From NCBI GenBank assembly GCA_015501595.1, contig JADNRX010000054.1, positions 1 through 64,000 of the forward strand: a DNA stretch of 64,000 nt. Reading direction: 5' to 3'. Under the pieces are notes generated by a model, which saw only the letters and a program-made list of their open reading frames with translations, made no database searches and had not been told where the DNA came from. The stretch comes from Hymenopellis radicata. Its lineage: Eukaryota; Basidiomycota; Agaricomycetes; Agaricales; Physalacriaceae. Shown piece by piece: positions 1-10,867 of the stretch; the stretch's first letter is position 1; every line of letters starts with the position of its first letter. The position numbers were made by a program, and so were the translations under genes.

Positions 1-1848
1 GTCGCGTGCAGGGAGCAAGAGGCCATCGTCCAAGGTGTCTCGTCATGTTGCTGCAAGGTGCACTGTCCATTGCCTTCGTTCAAATATTCACGACCGACTT
101 GATTTTAGACTCTTTTCCGACTCTACGGGTAAATGAAAGCTCAATTCTTCTGATCGTCCGCCCTTCCGAATAGGTTCGGGATCATATTGGTGTGTATCAT
201 GCTATTCGTACAGTCTCCGTCTCCATTTTTATTCTTTCCCTCCAGTTCGACATTTTGGCGCTCTGTACGGCAGTCTCTTCTCCAAGATTGTGAGCATCTC
301 AACGTACTACCGACCAGCGCTAGGTCAGATCATTCACGGTTGGTCTCTTCAGGTTAATAGAGACAACGTCGTTGTCGAGGACGAGTTTGCTCAGCACACG
401 CTGTACATTACGGCCATGTTGAGCGAGCTTTAGATCAAACTGTCTGCCGAACCGTCATTCTACACAACACGACTTGACTAGGGTGGGCTGTTTTCGACGG
501 GTCTCGATGTGAGACGGGACACTGGTTTTTTACTGTACCTTTTGGCCTCACCGCCCCGCCGCTCATTCTGGAAATCAAGCGAGTTTTCTAGTGCTGATTG
601 GCGCCTCCATCTCTGACGCGTTGGATCAGAATGTCCTCTATTTCGGCGTCTGTGGTACGCCCACCTTCTTTTGGGAATATTTCCGCGCTGACGGCTATTT
701 AGGAAATGATACGGACGTAGCTTACCGCCATGTACGGCAGACCACTGTGTGTCCTCGAGGCGCATCGTAGAGTGTGTGTTCCCGGTGAGTCCATATACAA
801 GATCGACCCACAAATGCGGGAATCTTAACGAGGTACGTTGCGTCAGTACTACTCGGCACAGTTTGCATTTTGATTAGTTCTGCAGACGGTGCCTGACACC
901 AAAGCAACCTGAGTCAAGTCCTTCTCCTTGCCCAGCACTGGACGATTGCGAAAGCATAATCCGCGCCGTCATATGGTGATCGGAGTAAGTCGTTCTTCCA
1001 CTGCCATCTACACTGGTTCTCATTTCTTCACAGTATTGACAAAGCTCCGTAATGGCGAGATCCTCGTCATCACAAACCACTTCTAGCGTGCTCTACAATC
1101 ACTAGCCGGGTGATCATTAGCCTGTCGGGAGCGGTCTAGTCATAGCCTGAGGAAGCGGCAGTGACGGCGGCGTTGGAGAAGAGGCCGCAGACGTAGTCTT
1201 GAGGCATTCACTGTACAATCGTAGCCTGTGTTCTCTACCGAATATACTATCATTTGCATATTATTTCGCTGGAAATGAAAATGCCCGCAAAGCATACAAT
1301 ATCGCGGCCCGACATGAATGTCTATCATTACAACTGGTGGTAAGGTGGCTGTCGAATGGTGACATTGCTACCAGATTATAGCGAAATGGCAGCAATTAGG
1401 AAAAGTGGACAATGGCTGTAACCCGATGGTGGGTATGACAGCACATGGCAGCAATGGTGATCGATTGCAAGTAAGATATCGACTTACCACCCTATGTCAT
1501 TTCCCCCAAGGTTTAGTGATGTACGAGGATACGCCAATTGAGATTTCCTGCCCTTGATTATAGGTGCTTCTCTGATTGGTTTACCGGAAATTCAACACTG
1601 AAATTACTGTTGTAGGCGCCTACAAAATGTGGGCGTTTCGCTGACTTCGAAATAGCCGCGGTGCATTATAACGACGAAGAACTGAGTCAGCGTAAGTAGC
1701 GCGGGCCCGTTGTATCCGCACACAGATCTATCGGTTTCTGAAGGACTCGCAGCGGCGGAAAGCTCTAGCGTCAATCAACGGTAGATGCGCTCTAGCATAA
1801 CGATGTGATTTATGACAATTATCACAGCTAGGAATCTCTTGATTGCCA
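1..1848. other. No recognisable gene
   Basis: Only short overlapping open frames on both strands are seen here, none with a family signature I can name. A frame on the plus strand ends with a stop near 434 after an acidic stretch (VVVEDEFAQHTLY) and could be the tail of a gene whose start lies before the window. I see no RNA gene or repeat. Confidence 0.4.
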
Positions 1849-2043
1849 TCATCCTATTGTTTCTTCATTAGGTTCCGGCTCCGGAAAAGATACGTCCTCC
1901 TTATGCCGTTCAAAGATTTCTTTGTCCCTCTCCAGAGCAACCTGGACAATGCCTGTTTGAACTTGAATGAATCGCCAGCCTTTGTCCCAAGTCTCATACA
2001 TGTCCGTAGCAACGGCAATATCAGCATCTCCCCAAGCTTGCAC
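1849..2043 (-). CDS. Possible C-terminal exon of an unrecognised gene
   Basis: An open minus-strand frame of about 62 residues is rich in Trp, Asp and Glu (for example AWGDADIAVATDMYETWDKGW) and ends in an acidic proline-containing tail (EPEPNEETIG). Its composition is more protein-like than that of the overlapping plus-strand frames. The first Met is not convincing, so it may be a last exon joined to sequence above 2043. If so, the gene would run head-to-head with, and overlap the promoter of, the bZIP gene starting at 2206. No family was recognised and the call is weak. Confidence 0.3.
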   Translation of the reverse strand: MQAWGDADIAVATDMYETWDKGWRFIQVQTGIVQVALERDKEIFERHKEDVSFPEPEPNEETIG

Positions 2044-2205
2044 TGATGACTCAGAATGGCAATCATGACTGCGCCATAGAAGGGCATACAGCCTTTCGCT
2101 CTCTTATAATCCACCACCACGGACGCATTCGCGTAAATGATACCCACCGAGCCGCCGCACCATTCGAGTTCCTGCTTAGCACCACACACCTCTACACAGT
2201 CCACG

Positions 2206-2580
2206 ATGTCCAACTATCCTGCCACCTCAGCTAATGGGCCGCTCACTTGGCGCGTAGCAGCGGATGGCTACCCGTCATGCGATTCATCCCTCCCTACCTA
2301 CTTCGAGGACGAACTCGTCGATGAAGGTGGTCCACCACGCTTTCTACAAGAGCTGGAGACCAAGCGCAGACAGAACAGACTGGCCGCGCAGCGCAGTCGC
2401 CAGCGGAAGAAGGACTATGTAAAGCACTTGGAGGATGAGGTTAGCGAGCTCAAGCAGCAGGTAGCACGCTGGAAGGCGACGGTCGAGATCTATGAAGGAA
2501 TGTTGCTGGCACACGGTCTGTCATTGTCGGTTGCTGCGATGCACTCTACGAAGCCAAGGTGTCAATGTACGCTGTACTAG
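2206..2580 (+). CDS. Small bZIP transcription factor
   Basis: A single-exon 124-residue protein expected to act in the nucleus as a dimeric DNA-binding factor. Residues about 53-70 form a basic region containing the bZIP hallmark N-x7-R (N57 to R65, NRLAAQRSR). A zipper follows with Leu at 75 and 82, then Trp and aromatic positions around 89-96, so it is short and imperfect. The 50 residues before it are acidic (FEDELVDEGG) and could serve as a small activation region. I chose the ATG at 2206 because the longer frame from 2137 adds only a Pro/His/Ser-rich leader. It is short for a fungal bZIP factor and has no other domain. Target genes cannot be inferred. Confidence 0.85.
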   Translation: MSNYPATSANGPLTWRVAADGYPSCDSSLPTYFEDELVDEGGPPRFLQELETKRRQNRLAAQRSRQRKKDYVKHLEDEVSELKQQVARWKATVEIYEGMLLAHGLSLSVAAMHSTKPRCQCTLY

Positions 2581-3711
2581 CTTTTAAACCTCCATCTCTG
2601 CTTACTTTGCCGCGTCAGGACTGCCTACCGTATTCCCGCATCTTGGTCTTTTCTTTCTCAATTAGTCCGTCGTGCATCACTGTACTTTGTCATGTGCACT
2701 TTATGACACTTACCAATTATCGTTGTATCGCCCTCTGTTCCATGTTCATATACAATAGAAGCTCTCCCAAAGTTCTTAGAGTATTACAACGTAAATACCC
2801 TTAGAGGACATTCACTTAAAAGCTTGTTTCGTAGTGAACGTACGGTTCATCTGAGGCGCGACGGAATTTCGACACCGCGATGACGCTGAAAGTAGTTCAT
2901 CTCCTAAAGATACCCCGCTGGCGCTGCTGAAGCACATATTTTAAGGAATCGAACATGTGTGCTGCTCGCATACTATGCCCGCGCATGCATGGAGGCTGTT
3001 CTATGAACACAGTACTGCGGTGCTGTAAGGCGCCTTTTGTTGCGTGGGAATCCTTTCGGTCCGGGGAGCCGCCTCCTGCTTCCTGCCAACAACATCCTCA
3101 ACTCGCCTTGAACTCGAACTTGAGCTTCGCCGCAAGGCGCCCTAGAATCGCGACATGTTCGTAATGTACTGAATGATACGCAAGATTACCTCTGTCCTGA
3201 GTGCCTTACGACTCTGCGTGGCTCACGAACTTCGAACATGACAGCACACCCCACGTCTACGTGTATATCACGGTAGGTTACTTCTTGTTCTCCAGTTGGT
3301 TGTTGATGAATTGGATCCTTAGCATAAGAGAAGAAGAAGGCGTACATGCCTCGGAACCCGTCCGGACATTCTTGTCAGTCCGTCTCGAAAGACACCCGCG
3401 CGGTGGAGAGTAAACCTAGGGCTACATGCGGACGCGTGTTTAGTCACAGGTCGTGGAAACGAGCGGCACCGATTCGCCATATGGGCGCCCGAAGCCTGTT
3501 GCTGTGGCAGTACCCCTTTCCTTTTCACAAACTGACTCGACAAACACCCTAGGCGAGTCATCTCATGTCATTGCGATCCTGACAATCTTTTCATATTTAA
3601 ACTGCTGTAAGGTCTCTACTTCTTCATCACGACGTCCGGTGAAGCAATTGCCCGCAACTGTTTGGCGCCCATATTTTAGGAACCTCCGATAACCCCATCC
3701 ACACCGCCACA
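2581..3711. other. Intergenic, no gene recognised
   Basis: Short unrelated open frames occur on both strands without conserved motifs. I see no repeat or RNA gene. Confidence 0.4.
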
Positions 3712-4336
3712 ATGTCTTCGAACATGTACCGTAATTCCACGCGCTTGATGGCGATCCAGAGGGCAACTGATGTCAAGGCGGAGGCAATATCACGCCTTGC
3801 CTGGCAGGCAGCCCAAGACACAGCACGACTACGCGCTATGCGGAAGGTCTTCGACCTCTACGATGGTATGCGGTCGTTCATTTCATCACCGAAAATTGCA
3901 CTGCTGACTTGCTGCTTATTAGACGAGGACACAGACACGGACTCCGATGGAGACGACGAGCTACGGGCTGGGAAGACAGTCTCGATTGTCGAGACAGGCG
4001 TGGTTTACACCGCAGGCGACGTCGAGGAGATGGATATGGAAGTCTCTGCCGTTATTGTCGCCAACCCCTCGTCCGCCGCGACTATTATGACTCGGACTCC
4101 GACTCGGAAGTTGGCACGTTGGAGTTGGATGAGTGGGACGAGGACTTCGACTTTTCTTCTGCGATGGTGACATGATGACTGGTTCGGAGATGGAGAGCGT
4201 AGCAGATGAGGAAGACGACTGGGACCGTATCGACGACTTCCCGGTACAGAGGTCCTCTTGTGTGTCGAAGAGGGAGGTCCATTCATACTCGGAGGCGTTG
4301 AAGGGTGCGACTCGTGGCCGCGAGAAAGGGTCATGA
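3712..4336 (+). CDS. Acidic hypothetical protein, reading frame broken twice
   Basis: Exon 1 (3712-3865) encodes an Arg/Ala-rich helix-like N-terminus. A 57-base GT-AG intron (3866-3922) follows, then an extremely acidic region. The acidic character moves between frames. The first frame runs from DEDTDTDSDGDDE to about 4080. A second frame carries DYYDSDSDSEV and LDEWDEDFD to about 4165. A third carries EEDDWDRIDDFPV and ends at the stop at 4336. Each change equals the loss of one base, so either two bases are missing from the assembly or this is a young pseudogene. No domain was recognised; acidic disordered proteins of this kind have no predictable function. Confidence 0.45.
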
Positions 4337-6828
4337 AGCGTTCGTGGATTACATGGACTCCTACGTACATTAAGTGCTGCTGTGTGCTTAAACAACAGAT
4401 TCCAAGGACGACTGTCGACGCTCTTCATCGCGACGGCTTAGGTTGGCAGCGTCTTGCTACTCCCGTTTTGTCATTCAACCTCGTCTGATTTGACATTTCC
4501 TTTATTCTCAGCTTATGTCTTGTTTAGACTCATGATGATTTACCTCTTTCAATATCTAATGCTTGCATACGAGCGCATTTTTCTGCGATTTCTCTCCCCA
4601 AAGGAGTCCCGTCGGGGGAACGTCGCAGTTAAAATGTCGAGGGGCACCGGCAATCCACTGCCGATCATTGAGGCACGCCTTTTGCTTTCCCTGACGACAC
4701 CGCCACGCGCAGTTCAACCAACTCTGCGAGCTTCTGAATTTTCCAGCCCTTGGTACCCAACTGCTTCCGACTGTGTCACACATTTTCACAAACTGCCTCC
4801 TTTCCACCTGTCTCGTCCCCGTGGCCTTGCTGGCGACGACTCTGGCGGAAACCCACACAAAACTTGACGCCGCCTTTGCTTCTCGTGTGTAATCTTGCTC
4901 GAATAACAATGTGCATTCCACGAGACGCGTCTGGGGATTCATACCATGGGAATAGTGTGCACTTGCAAGCACTGGTTCGCGGCATTTGACTTTCTTTTCC
5001 TGGTCACTCGGCTGGAGAAATACCGTCTGGTGACGGACGAATTCGTGCAGCTCTTTGAGTACCGCTTCTAGCGCCGTGTCTTGTGGTGCTTTCGCTATAT
5101 TTAATGTTGCGTGGACTTTCGTCGGTAGTCGAGTGCTGCGCTTCGTGACTCGGTACGTCCTCCTGGACTCAACAGCTCTGCATGTTTCTCTATACCGACG
5201 TATACTCCCAAGGACCCCAAATTTTTACCTCGATGGGGTGCATTCCCCGAGACATTGGCGTTATCTACTTTGCGATCAATACTGCGGGTGGCATGTTAAA
5301 GATCTCTTTGGCGTAACGGGATGTCATGTCCGCCGGATCTTTGTGGAAGAGCATCGGGGCGTTCACCATCTCAGACTTCTGGAGGTTAGTAATCGAATCT
5401 GACCTCTGTTTTGTGAAGCTGATAGTCGAGTTAGGAAAACTTGGCGCCATGCTTTACTGCGGTCGCTTTTCCGGACGCGCCGTAAGGCGAACTGATTCCT
5501 CTGATTGCATAGACCTGTGTATCGTTTGGTATCGGACTGGGACGTGGATCACTCTAGATCTTACACTATCTAACACTCGTTTTCATAAGCTTGGCCGACT
5601 ATGACCTTGTTCGTTACGGCGGAGACCCTCTGATGCAGTTCTGTCAGTTTCCATGTTTACGCTCCAGCCAGTGGGCGTTGCATTTGAAAACGGAGTTTCG
5701 ACCCGGTCTGGTTCAGTGTAACGGCGATGTCCTACATCGACGAGGCCATACGAGTACGTGTTATGTGCGCGGGGCCGTCGCCCTTCTCGCCGTTGCTAGG
5801 AAGGTTTCGTTGATGAGCAAACGTGTACGGCACCTCATTTTCCTTGCTTCCCTCTGCTGACTCCTGAGGTCCATTCGTGCGAGAGATACTCATCGTACGG
5901 TCAGCGGTCGGATGTCGTTTCCCATGATTGTAGCGCCTTGCGAAGTCCAATCGGAGGTTAAGATAACGTATCTACTTTGTACGCGAAATCCATGCAATGT
6001 GATTCCAAACTCTGAACACGCATGAGATGACGGGGGATATCATCCTTCTCTCTGACTCAGCACGCACAGAACTTTACGCTTGCCGCGACGCGTGCACCCC
6101 CACTATCGCGGTAATACCGCGCCTCTAGTACATCTTGGCGCTCCCACATATCGCTCATCAGTGTTCCGAGGTTCTTCTTGGTAATACGGCCCTCCGATGT
6201 TCCGTTGTTTCTGCGTCCTGGGCTCTAGCGGCGCGCACTTTGACCAGGTGCTGTGGCTCAGTGGCTCATTTTCGCGCCGATGTTGAATGGACACGGTGTG
6301 CGTGAGACATGCCGATAATGACCGTGTCCGGTGGCAATCGCATGTTTAACCGGGACTCGTTCAGGGCTTGAACATCAGGAATGCGGATTGAATACGGAGG
6401 TCCTATATGCTGTTGACCTTCACAGGCTGCCTCGGGATCAGATCACGATGCGCGACTCTCTTTGGTATGGGACGGGGTATACTACACCCGATAGCAGATT
6501 CGAAACTCGAGTTGGTCGTACAACTCGACGAAATGAATACGCACCATCCGCGGCAAACGCGCCGTTCGTAAACCATGTCGCACTTGACCATTGGCCTGAA
6601 TATGGCGTGTTCCAGACTATCCTCCGGGAGACACTCGTCTCCTATGAAGCGGTGAGAACCATCACCATCTGGAGCCGCAATATCTCCCTCTCCGGGCTCA
6701 GCGGGAAGGGATATCGTAACAACAAAGTTTTCTTGAAGACAAGTGAATCTACGACCATCGCGCCCCTTTCCGCGCCTCTCTCTCATAGATTCAACGCAGC
6801 AGGGGTAGCCGGGCAAAAATAGGAGGGA
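4337..6828. other. Intergenic, no gene recognised
   Basis: A plus-strand frame around 4950-5073 (ending LVTDEFVQLFEYRF) may be an exon of something unrecognised. Near 6331-6978 two long frames overlap on opposite strands (163 residues plus, 191 residues minus). Neither has a recognisable domain and I could not decide that either is real. Confidence 0.3.
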
Positions 6829-6833
6829 GTGGA

Positions 6834-6842
6834 TATAAATAG
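6834..6842 (+). promoter_or_regulatory. TATA-like box upstream of the MADS-box gene
   Basis: The sequence TATAAATAG lies about 220 bases before the MADS-box ATG. Read on the minus strand the neighbourhood CTATTTATAT is one mismatch from the MEF2/Rlm1 consensus, so the element could be a core promoter box, a MADS site, or both. Confidence 0.35.
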
Positions 6843-6853
6843 GGAGTGTGAGA

Positions 6854-6863
6854 TTAAAAATAA
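6854..6863 (+). promoter_or_regulatory. MEF2/Rlm1-type binding site
   Basis: TTAAAAATAA matches the MEF2-class consensus YTA(A/T)4TAR exactly. It lies about 200 bases before the start of a MEF2-type MADS-box gene, which suggests self-regulation. The motif is A/T-rich and short, so a chance match is possible. Confidence 0.35.
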
Positions 6864-7063
6864 CTGACGGACGATAAAAATATATCCGCAGGCGGCTAAA
6901 TTTAGATCCGATCTCATTGATTTCCAATCCTGCCATGCCGGCATCAAACGACGACATACAAACCGAGACGACTCCCATCCTTTGCCTTTCCTACTAGCAC
7001 CATATCACACACTTGCGTTGTCTTCCCGCCCGCCCGTGCTCCAATTATTCTATCCTCCACGCC

Positions 7064-8488
7064 ATGGGTCGCCGCAAAATCGAAATTCAGCCCATCACGG
7101 TATGCTCCTCGTCTTGCCTTGCCAAGTAGTCAGCTGACAGCGAAATAGCACGAAAGGAATAGGAGCGTAACTTTTCTTAAAGTATGTACATCTGTCCAAC
7201 CTACTTTTTGTTGGCGGGCACCATCCGCTATTCTTATTTCTCTTCAAATTTTCGCTATTTTTACTCGGCTATTTATGGTGTGCTAACGAACGCGTTCGCG
7301 TCTGCAGAGGAAGAACGGTCTGTTCAAAAAAGCGTACGAGCTAGGCGTTTTGTGCTCTGTCGACGTGGCGGTTATCATCTTCGGTGAGTAGCCCCCCAAA
7401 GAAATCTATCCTTTCCTGCGAATTGGTCGGCGTTCTCTCCAGTCGTTTTCCCACATAAATAGGATGGTAGCTAACCACTATTATTTTAGAGGACCGTCCT
7501 GGACATCACACCAAACTCTATGAATATTCATCTGCAGGAAATGCCGGAGAAGCTGTTAGGCGTCATCTTCGTGTATGTTATTTGCTCTCGTGGAAGCCTA
7601 AGCACTCATAATAGTACAGTTCGATGGCGAAAGGGATTCTCGTGGACCTGAGGATTTTTCTGGCGCTGCCGCGAAGGTTCACGCATCCGACGAAGACGAG
7701 GAGGAAGAGGAAGCACATCCCGTAATATCGAAGCGAAGCAGAACAGATTCAGAAGAGGTGAGTTTCGCCTCTTTGTTTCATGTTTCGTCGCCCATATAGC
7801 GCTTTGACGTCCCCTTACCTCCGTTTGCGCCGTATTGTTTTCGCATGCTGATGCCGAGTCGTAGGCCAGTCCGAGACCTAATTCTCCCTCACAAATGACC
7901 ATTCCCCCGCCACCGCTTAAATCTGCTGCACATCCACGTTCTTCGTCACATCGCCCTTCCACCTCAAGCTCGCACAACACTTCGCAGTCCAGCCACTCGA
8001 GTAAAAAGCCACGCATGGTGCGACACTCTCCACCCCCATCACACCACCATCACCATCGTCCTGGAAGCACTGATTCTATGCCTCAATCGCCTTTCTACGG
8101 CTCCCCAGGCTTCTCTGCTCCCGATGCGGGCGGTCACGGGAGTAACTCGGGATTCTTTCCTCCTCCGCCCCCACCCCCGACGCAGTCGCATCTGTTTGGG
8201 TTTACGGGCAGTAGCAGAGGCGGCATTCCCTACCCACAGAGCATGTCGTCGCGTTCGCATCCTAGTACGGGAGCTGAAATCTTTGGCTTCTTGGACGAGT
8301 CTAGGGGCGCAAGTGGCTTCGAGTGGCCTGTACACCCAGGGCGAAACATAGGACCTGGTTCAGGCGGCAGTGCGGGCAGCGCAGGTGCCTGGCTCGACTT
8401 TCTGAGTCATGGCGGGGGTGGTGCTCCCGCTATCCCTGCTGGCATGGAGCGAACGAGTTGGGAAAGAAAGGTCGAGCTGGACGAATGA
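7064..8488 (+). CDS. MEF2/Rlm1-type MADS-box transcription factor
   Basis: A nuclear DNA-binding regulator; fungal Rlm1 relatives act downstream of the cell-wall-integrity MAP kinase. Six exons (7064-7099, 7149-7181, 7308-7383, 7490-7572, 7620-7757, 7865-8488), all with GT-AG introns, join in frame to 329 residues. Residues 1-60 are a complete MADS domain starting [11 protein letters not shown], with the invariant [19 protein letters not shown] core and the strand VAVIIF. The start MGRRKI and the following HTKLYEYSS and [13 protein letters not shown] segments are typical of the MEF2/Rlm1 class rather than the SRF/Mcm1 class. The tail is disordered: an acidic run (DEDEEEEE), then Ser/Pro/His-rich sequence with HHHHH and PPPPPPP runs. 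A MEF2-like site lies in its own promoter. No frame problem was found. Confidence 0.93.
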
Positions 8489-10317
8489 CTCCCACCTTCC
8501 CCTCCGTGGGGGATGTGATTCATCCGGGAGGGGAAGGGACTTTTTTTTTTTCAACGGACGAAAAATGGGAAAAGGCCCTCGCGTGTAGCTCAAGTTGATT
8601 AACTACTACTGTACTCGTATACTGTTCTCTTTTCTTCGATGTATTTATCTCTTGAATCATGTCCAAGAGTGATGTCGGAATCGCCATCGGCTGGCTACTG
8701 GGATAGAGCGGCGTTGTTAATCCTGCAACTCCACCGCGACACAAACGAAGCAAATAGCAAATCCGTATTGAGGGAACGTTGATGTATAGAGTGTCATGAC
8801 GATAGCCAAAGAGAATGCAGACCCAACAAGACGAGCTTCTTTCTCATTTCATTGGGCTAAACTAAGCTCCATCAAACGCGGCATACCGTACTAGCCACAA
8901 GGGCATCCAGAGCGTGCCAGCTCGCCTCCATCTTCGCCGGTGGCCCGTTGTTTCCAATTTGACACCGCGTACGTCCTTGCTCTGGAACGCGAACCTTATT
9001 TGGCCCACGTTGCTCCTTTGCGAAGTAAGGTAATGCGACCGCCAAAGTGAAACGGTCGTCGTTGAATGAGGCCGTGGGATATATCAGAAGTTGGAGTGGC
9101 GTGGGCTCAACGCGGCTTTGTGGAGGATTCTAATATAGACCAGGTGAGATATAGAAAACGAATGTTGAATGAAGACGTACTGAAGCTGAAGGCGCCACAG
9201 CGGAATACTAGGCGAACAAAGGGATGCGACACGCAGTGTGGCGGCGGTTGTGGTGCTCACCTCTTCCCAAGATCGGACGATCAGAGAGAGCAACTGCAGT
9301 GATGAAAGGAGACTGCCCGCTTAGGGACAACGATGGAACAGCAGGAAGCGTTTGATCCTCTAGGGAAGCTTCAAAGTATACACTCACTATTATCACAGTG
9401 AAGTGGAACACGAAGGATACCATCCTAGTTACCAAGGGAAAGAGATGGTCTAAAACTAACGACGACAAGCGGGAAATGCCAACCCGTCTCTGGCCGATGA
9501 GCGATGATTCGTCAAAGAGTCGGTAAGAAGTTCGAGATAACGAATGTGGCGTGCGGAGAATCAGACCGTGAAAACAGCTAAAGACATTCTGCTTGTCGAA
9601 CGTTACGTGGCGCATGTCGTAAGTGGAGGAATTCCAGGAATAGTGGGCCGCAGCGCAACTTTTCAGAGGATGTTCACCGTCATGGAAGCAGTCTGGGATG
9701 CACTGATGGGGATGGGGTACGTTGATTGACTTTGCATGTGGTCAGCTCTGTCTAGGAGCTAGAGGACGACATGGACAAACGGATGAGACAGAGGCGTACG
9801 CAGAGCGGATATTCGCTTACGAACACCACTATCGTCGTCGACAGCAAAAAGACGTTCTAGTGAAGCGCACGGCGAATGTCGCCAACCTAGGCAGGCTGGC
9901 AGGGACCTGCATCTGACTCGGTGTTGAATCGCACAGTTTTGTGCAGAGGTCAGAGGTGCAGAAAGCTCGAAATGTTTCCTAAGTTTCAAGAATTCAACGG
10001 ATAGTGGGAGGACAAGGACAAGGACAATTATTCGGGTCGCACAGCTTTGTGCGCACATGAAATTTGAAAAGAAGCTAGAACAAGCACCCACCTTGGTGGT
10101 GGAAGGACTTAGGATAGCCCGTAACTCCGAACACGCGTCATCGGCGTGATCTGCTTCTAGCACGTGCTCGTCGCGTCGTCTTGCTTAACCGTTGACGATC
10201 ATCATCCAGCGTTTAGAGCGCATACCTCTCCGCGTCCAGGCTCCAGATAGCACTATTATAGATAAAGCGATTGTAAGAGACTATAGTGGTGTTTTCTCAG
10301 TCACTGGAACGTTTTTA
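8489..10317. other. Intergenic, no gene recognised
   Basis: A run of ten or more T at about 8541-8551 follows the MADS stop. The rest holds short frames on both strands (for example 9544-9729 plus) with no recognisable domain. Confidence 0.35.
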
Positions 10318-10743
10318 CTAACATAGCGAACTTCTAGTTCGTCCAGATCTCGCCCCGTCACTGGTAAAGCAGTAAACCTTCCCCGAAATGATGCAATGCT
10401 GCGTCATGGCTGTGTCTATTACCTCGAGGTATGCACCATCTTCTTGGCCTTCTGGGTCCCTGTCTATCCTGTGCGCCGAGTCAATGGCGATGTTCCAGGG
10501 CCTTGCACCTATCGATTCATGCGGTGACAGACGCCTGACAATTACCCGGAAACGCACATGGTTCCGTTCTTCTTCTATGATCTTGGCCAAACCTGTGCTA
10601 TATAATTGATCTTTATATGGCGATTTCCTTGTATTGTGGGTCCAGTTCTCCACGGTCGTGTACACGTTTATCAGGTCACCGCATGTTGCAATTTGGCCAC
10701 TGCTCGACTTCGGATCATGGAACAGAATTCGATACATGAGCAC
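10318..10743 (-). CDS. Hypothetical protein, divergent to a helical-bundle gene
   Basis: An uninterrupted 141-residue frame with balanced composition, including segments such as RFRVIVRRLSPHES and RPWNIAIDSAHRID. The start at 10743 and the start of the next gene at 10868 lie about 125 bases apart in opposite directions, so a shared promoter is possible. No family was recognised. The overlapping plus-strand frame is shorter. The main evidence is length and composition. Confidence 0.35.
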   Translation of the reverse strand: MLMYRILFHDPKSSSGQIATCGDLINVYTTVENWTHNTRKSPYKDQLYSTGLAKIIEEERNHVRFRVIVRRLSPHESIGARPWNIAIDSAHRIDRDPEGQEDGAYLEVIDTAMTQHCIISGKVYCFTSDGARSGRTRSSLC

Positions 10744-10867
10744 AGGTTTTGACTAGGCCATCTGATGCTGTCAGGAGTCGAGCTTGCTTCTCAGTGTGTC
10801 CCTGGCGGCCAGCGTAATGCACTGTCCTTTTAAAGTGCAGGTCGACTGACCATCGCTAGCCAAAGTC

